64,000 nt of DNA, taken from NCBI GenBank assembly GCA_963785645.1, contig CAWAWG010000001.1, forward strand, positions 62,001-126,000, in the 5' to 3' direction. Positions within the stretch are counted from its first letter, which is position 1. Each line of letters begins with the position of its first letter. This document shows, piece after piece, positions 60,668 through 64,000 of the stretch. The notes beneath the pieces are model-generated. The model searched no databases, was not told where the DNA came from, and saw only the letters and a list, made by a program, of their open reading frames with translations. The DNA is from Trebonia sp963785645. GTDB taxonomy: Bacteria; Actinomycetota; Actinomycetes; Streptosporangiales; Streptosporangiaceae. Made by a program: the position numbers and the translations under genes.

Positions 60668-61606
60668 ATGGCCGTTCTTGAGGACGTCACCTCGCCCCCC
60701 GCGGCCGGGCTCCGGCCGCGGGGGGTGAGTCAGCGCGAGCGATGGCAGCGGCGCCTCCCGCTGCTGCCCGCGCTGATCTTCACCATCGTCGTCACCCAGG
60801 TCCCGTTCCTGGTGACGCTCTGGTACAGCTTCCAGAGTTACTTCTGGAACTTGCCCGGCGGTGCGCACTGGACCGGGCTCTCCAACTACAAGGAAGTGTT
60901 CACCGACCCGAACTTCCGCAGCGCACTGTGGCGTTCGGTGACCATGACGGCGATCGCCGTGATCGTCGCGATGTTTCTCGGCATCCTGCTCGCGGTCCTG
61001 CTGGACAAGAAGTTCCTTGGCCGCGGCATAGTCCGGACGCTCATCATCACGCCGTTCCTGGTCATGCCCGCCGCCGCGGCGCTGATCTGGACCGGCCCGA
61101 TGCTCGACCCCAACTTCGGCCTGCTCAACTGGCTGCTCGAGCCGTTCGGCGTGCACCATGTCGCCTGGCTGACCACGCACGCCTACGGTTCGGTGATCGT
61201 GGTGATGATCTGGCAGTGGACGCCGTTCATGACCCTGATCGTGCTCGCGGGCCTGCAGGGCCAGGCGGCGGATGTCCTTGAGGCCGCGAAGGTCGACGGG
61301 GCGAGCGCATGGGCAACGTTCCGCGAGCTCACCCTGCCGCACCTGCGCCCGTACATCGAACTCGGCGTACTGCTCGGCTCGATCTACCTGGTGACCGCCT
61401 TCGACCAGGTGCGGCTGATGACCAACGGCGGCCCGGGCACCTCGACCACGACATTGCCCTTCTACCTGTACCAGAAGGTGAACTACGCCTTCGATATCGG
61501 CGGGTCGGCCGCGGCCGGAGTGGTGACGGTCGTGCTGACGATCATCGTCGCCAGCTTCGCGCTCCGGCTGTTCGCCAGCGTCTTCCAGTTCGAGGAGGCA
61601 CGATGA
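60668..61606 (+). CDS. Sugar ABC transporter permease 1 (MalF-like)
   Basis: Protein of 312 aa from ATG 60668; in-frame codons further upstream lie inside the binding-protein gene. Six helices, e.g. LLPALIFTIVVTQVPFLVTLWYSF and AVIVAMFLGILLAVLLDKKFLG. The EAA loop EAAKVDGASAWATFRELTLPHLRPYI contacts the ATPase. The C-terminal helix is TVVLTIIVASFALRLF. Forms the pore with the next protein. The stop overlaps the next start by ATGA. Confidence 0.93.
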   Translation: MAVLEDVTSPPAAGLRPRGVSQRERWQRRLPLLPALIFTIVVTQVPFLVTLWYSFQSYFWNLPGGAHWTGLSNYKEVFTDPNFRSALWRSVTMTAIAVIVAMFLGILLAVLLDKKFLGRGIVRTLIITPFLVMPAAAALIWTGPMLDPNFGLLNWLLEPFGVHHVAWLTTHAYGSVIVVMIWQWTPFMTLIVLAGLQGQAADVLEAAKVDGASAWATFRELTLPHLRPYIELGVLLGSIYLVTAFDQVRLMTNGGPGTSTTTLPFYLYQKVNYAFDIGGSAAAGVVTVVLTIIVASFALRLFASVFQFEEAR

Positions 61607-62478
61607 CCGCGATAACGGCGACACCGGCGCCGACGGCGCCGGACTCGCCAAGACGCAGCCGCCGTGCCCGCGAGTTCTACGGCCTGGCGGGCTGGACGGT
61701 GCTCGGCTGGGTGGTGGGCATCGGCTTCTTCATCCCGGTGCTGTGGATGGTGATCACCGCGTTCAAGCCGGAGTCGGCCGCGGAGACCTGGCCGCCCAAG
61801 TTCACCTTCAGCCCCACCCTCAGCGAGTTCCGGACTGTCTTCAGCGGGATGGGCCCGTACATCGAGCACTCGGCGATCGCGACGGTCGGCTCCACCATCC
61901 TGGTGCTGGTGCTCGCGCTGCCCGCCGCGTACGCGCTGTCGATCCGTCCGGTGGGCAAGTGGCGCGACTCGCTGTTCTTCTTCATCTCCACCAAGATGCT
62001 GCCGGTCGTCGCGGCGATCGGCCCGCTCTACGTGATCGCGCTGAAGACGCACCTGCTGGACAGCCTCTGGCTGCTGATCATCCTCTACGCGGCGATGAAC
62101 CTGCCGCTCGCGATCTGGATGATCCGCTCGTTCATGCTCGAAGTGCCAGGCGAGATGCTCGAAGCGGCCCGGCTCGACGGTGCTGGGCGGTTCCGGGAGA
62201 TCACCGAGGTCATCATGCCCGTGGTGAGCCCCGGCCTGGTGTCCACCGCGCTGATCTGCATCATCTTCGCCTGGAACGAGCTGTTCCTGGCGCTCAACCT
62301 CACGGTCACGAACGCGTCGACCATGCCGATGTTCCTGATCAGCTCCGTTCCCCAGGAAGGCCTGTACATCGCGCACCTGAGCGCGGCGGCCACGGTCGCT
62401 TCCGTCCCGGTGATCATCGTCGGCTGGATCGCGCAGCGCTCGCTGGTCCGCGGCCTGTCGATGGGGGCGATCAAGTGA
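61603..62478 (+). CDS. Sugar ABC transporter permease 2 (MalG-like)
   Basis: Protein of 291 aa from ATG 61603, within GAGGAG-CACGATGA that also ends the first permease gene (translational coupling). A basic N-terminus, six helices (TVLGWVVGIGFFIPVLWMVITAF, ALPAAYALSIRPVG, LLIILYAAMNLPLAIWMIRSF) and the EAA loop EAARLDGAGRFREITEVIMPVVSPGL. MalG-type C-terminus IAQRSLVRGLSMGAIK. Pairs with the upstream MalF-like protein. Confidence 0.93.
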   Translation: MTAITATPAPTAPDSPRRSRRAREFYGLAGWTVLGWVVGIGFFIPVLWMVITAFKPESAAETWPPKFTFSPTLSEFRTVFSGMGPYIEHSAIATVGSTILVLVLALPAAYALSIRPVGKWRDSLFFFISTKMLPVVAAIGPLYVIALKTHLLDSLWLLIILYAAMNLPLAIWMIRSFMLEVPGEMLEAARLDGAGRFREITEVIMPVVSPGLVSTALICIIFAWNELFLALNLTVTNASTMPMFLISSVPQEGLYIAHLSAAATVASVPVIIVGWIAQRSLVRGLSMGAIK

Positions 62479-62548
62479 ACTGTTATCGCCAAGGAAAATC
62501 TTCTTTTTCTTCCCGAACGAGTTCATGTCTGACGGAGGTCGCCAAGTC

Positions 62549-63751
62549 ATGGCCGGAGTTAAGTACGTAGGCGTGAGCCGGGTCTATGCCAAGGGCGCCA
62601 CCCCGGCCGTCAATGCGCTCGATCTCGACATCGAGGACGGCGAGTTCATGGTCCTCGTCGGACCGTCGGGCTCGGGCAAGACCACGGCGCTGCGGATGCT
62701 CGCCGGACTCGAGCCGCTCGACGGGGGCCGGATCGAGATCGCCGGACGTGACATCAGCGACGTCCAGCCGAAGGACCGGGACATCGCCATGGTGTTCCAG
62801 AACTACGCCCTTTACCCGAGCAAGACCGTGGCCGAGAACATGGGTTTCGCGCTGAAGATGCAGCACGTCCACAAGGAGGAGCGGGACCGCCGGGTCCGCG
62901 AGGCGGCGCGCATCCTCGACCTCGACGAGACTCTCCTCGACCGCAAGCCGAAGGCGCTGTCCGGTGGCCAGCGGCAGCGCGTCGCGATGGGCCGGGCCAT
63001 CGTGCGGGAGCCGAAGGTCTTCCTGATGGACGAGCCGCTGTCCAACCTCGACGCGAAGCTGCGCGTGCAGACCCGCAGCCAGATCGCCGAGTTGCAGCGC
63101 CGCCTCGGCATCACCACCGTCTACGTGACCCACGACCAGGTGGAGGCGATGACCATGGGGCACCGGGTCGCCGTCCTGTCTGGCGGGAAGCTTCAGCAGT
63201 GCGCGTCTCCCCGTGAGCTGTACGACAACCCGGTGAACCAGTTCGTGGCCGGCTTCATCGGCTCCCCGGCGATGAATCTGCTCACCGCGCCGCTGACGGA
63301 AGCGGGTGCGTCCGTCGGTGGGACCTCCATTCCGCTTGCCCCCAGGGTCAGGGCCGCCGCCGCCCAGGACAAGCTCACCGAGCTCGTCATCGGCATTAGA
63401 CCCGAGCACCTGCACCTGATCGACGGTGCGGGGACCGGGCCAAGCGCCGGCGGCGGCGCGACGGAGAGCGCATCCCTGAGCGGTGCGGTGATCTCGGCCG
63501 AGGTGCTGCTGGTGGAGGAACTCGGGGCCGACGCGCTGTTGCACGTCCGGCTCGCCAAGGAAGCAGGTCCAGCGGCTGGCGCCTCCCTGGCCAGTGATCC
63601 CGTGATCCGCGGCGGCTCCGCGGCTGGCGGGAACGTGGTGGCCAGGACCGAGGGCCGCAGGTCGCTGGCCCCCGGGCAGGGGGTCGCGTTCCGCGTCCAG
63701 TCGGACGACATCTTCGCCTTTCACCCGCTGACCGGGGCCCGGCTCGCATGA
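62549..63751 (+). CDS. ABC transporter ATPase, MsiK/UgpC/SmoK family
   Basis: 400 aa from ATG 62549 (GGAGGT nine bases upstream); ATG 62525 is an alternative. Walker A VGPSGSGKTTALRMLAGLE, Q-loop MVFQNYALYPSKTV, signature LSGGQRQRVAMGRAIVREP, Walker B VFLMDEPLSNLDAKLR, and switch VTHDQVEAMTMG. C-terminal OB/TOBE regulatory domain: PVNQFVAGFIGSPAMNLLTAPL, IGIRPEHL, then an Ala/Gly-rich insert and GVAFRVQSDDIFAFHP. Here the ATPase is dedicated to the polyol operon, unlike actinomycetes that share one MsiK among several importers. A 70-base gap from the permease contains a small A/T-rich hairpin. Confidence 0.94.
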   Translation: MAGVKYVGVSRVYAKGATPAVNALDLDIEDGEFMVLVGPSGSGKTTALRMLAGLEPLDGGRIEIAGRDISDVQPKDRDIAMVFQNYALYPSKTVAENMGFALKMQHVHKEERDRRVREAARILDLDETLLDRKPKALSGGQRQRVAMGRAIVREPKVFLMDEPLSNLDAKLRVQTRSQIAELQRRLGITTVYVTHDQVEAMTMGHRVAVLSGGKLQQCASPRELYDNPVNQFVAGFIGSPAMNLLTAPLTEAGASVGGTSIPLAPRVRAAAAQDKLTELVIGIRPEHLHLIDGAGTGPSAGGGATESASLSGAVISAEVLLVEELGADALLHVRLAKEAGPAAGASLASDPVIRGGSAAGGNVVARTEGRRSLAPGQGVAFRVQSDDIFAFHPLTGARLA

Positions 63752-63831
63752 CCGGTGTCTAGCCCGCGGGCTGAGCCCGCTTCCACGTCAACAGCTTCCG
63801 TCAAAAGTTTTGCCTCAACAGTGGAGGTTTC

Positions 63832-64000
63832 ATGCGGGCCATTGTGCTCGACCGCCCTGGCAGTTTCCGGGTGGCAGAGATACCGGATCCCACCCCCGGG
63901 CCAGGCCAGATCGTGGTCAAGGTGGACTGCTGCGGGATCTGCGGTACCGACATTCACATCATGGACGGCGAGTTCCCGCCGACCCCTTACCCGATTACGC
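63832..64000 (+). CDS. Zinc-dependent alcohol/polyol dehydrogenase, N-terminal fragment
   Basis: Cut by the right window edge after 56 codons. GGAGGT lies four to nine bases before ATG 63832. The visible part, MRAIVLDRPGSFRVAEIPDP then KVDCCGICGTDIHIMDGEFP, is the start of a medium-chain dehydrogenase, with the catalytic zinc Cys in GICGTD. Together with the upstream polyol-type ABC importer this suggests oxidation of the imported polyol (sorbitol/xylitol/mannitol-like) by NAD+. It is the fifth gene of the putative operon. Confidence 0.88.
   Translation, partial: MRAIVLDRPGSFRVAEIPDPTPGPGQIVVKVDCCGICGTDIHIMDGEFPPTPYPIT

Overview
The window is high-GC DNA with many GTG starts, ATGA/TGATG gene overlaps, F420-type oxidoreductases, DUF1707 proteins, a DprE1-like oxidase, a class F sortase, FxsB-type RiPP machinery and PknB-type kinases. 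Together these indicate a filamentous-type actinomycete (Actinomycetota, Streptosporangiales/Streptomyces-like). Species cannot be assigned from sequence alone.

Layout. 1-8.5 kb: potassium homeostasis. A kdp operon runs on the minus strand (a 29-aa membrane peptide, kdpF, kdpA, kdpB, kdpC). It is followed by a Ser/Thr kinase with a 4-TM tail and, further on, the start of kdpD; a universal stress protein lies upstream. 8.8-14.5 kb: SGNH hydrolase, polytopic membrane protein, PPOX/F420 flavoprotein, a 4-TM protein paralogous to the kinase tail, LLM oxidoreductase and siderophore-interacting reductase. 14.8-18 kb: a thaumatin-like lipoprotein divergent from a frameshifted sigma factor-TM-glycosyl hydrolase fusion. 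18-26.3 kb: carbonic anhydrase, truncated haemoglobin, DinB-like protein, NYN/LOTUS protein, TetR plus an ABC-2 exporter, thrS and rnhB.

26.5-35.2 kb holds the most unusual system: an FxsA/FxsB-like RiPP locus. It has a 76-aa precursor-like peptide, a radical SAM/SPASM maturase, an HExxH peptide-modifying protein and three different P-loop NTPase-TPR proteins, one of them FxsT-like. The precursor lacks the usual FxSxx C-terminus and instead carries an internal Phe-Ser-Asn.

35.4-47 kb: MarR plus MFS, a class F sortase with a candidate sorted substrate, two DUF1707 paralogues, a peptidoglycan-binding protein, a broken MMPL transporter, a NarL-type two-component pair and a DprE1-like oxidase. 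47.7-57 kb: membrane coiled-coil protein, acyl-CoA synthetase, tyrS, DHA2 MFS pump, DUF5134-like protein and a Ser/Thr kinase with a YVTN-type beta-propeller. 57-64 kb: phosphotransferase and SorC-type regulator divergent from a polyol-type ABC importer (binding protein, two permeases, ATPase) and the start of a zinc alcohol dehydrogenase; three copies of a GCTCA-N2-TGAGC palindrome lie between them.

Two global points. First, at least 15 single-base frame disruptions fall in six genes (MhuD-like, sigma-GH, HExxH, MFS, sortase, MMPL). Base-calling error should be excluded before calling them pseudogenes. Second, several dispersed intergenic repeats recur: a CCGAACGAGTCCGG element (about six copies), a roughly 170-bp element in two opposite-facing copies, a REP-like palindrome family, and two AT-rich 22-23-bp inverted repeats.
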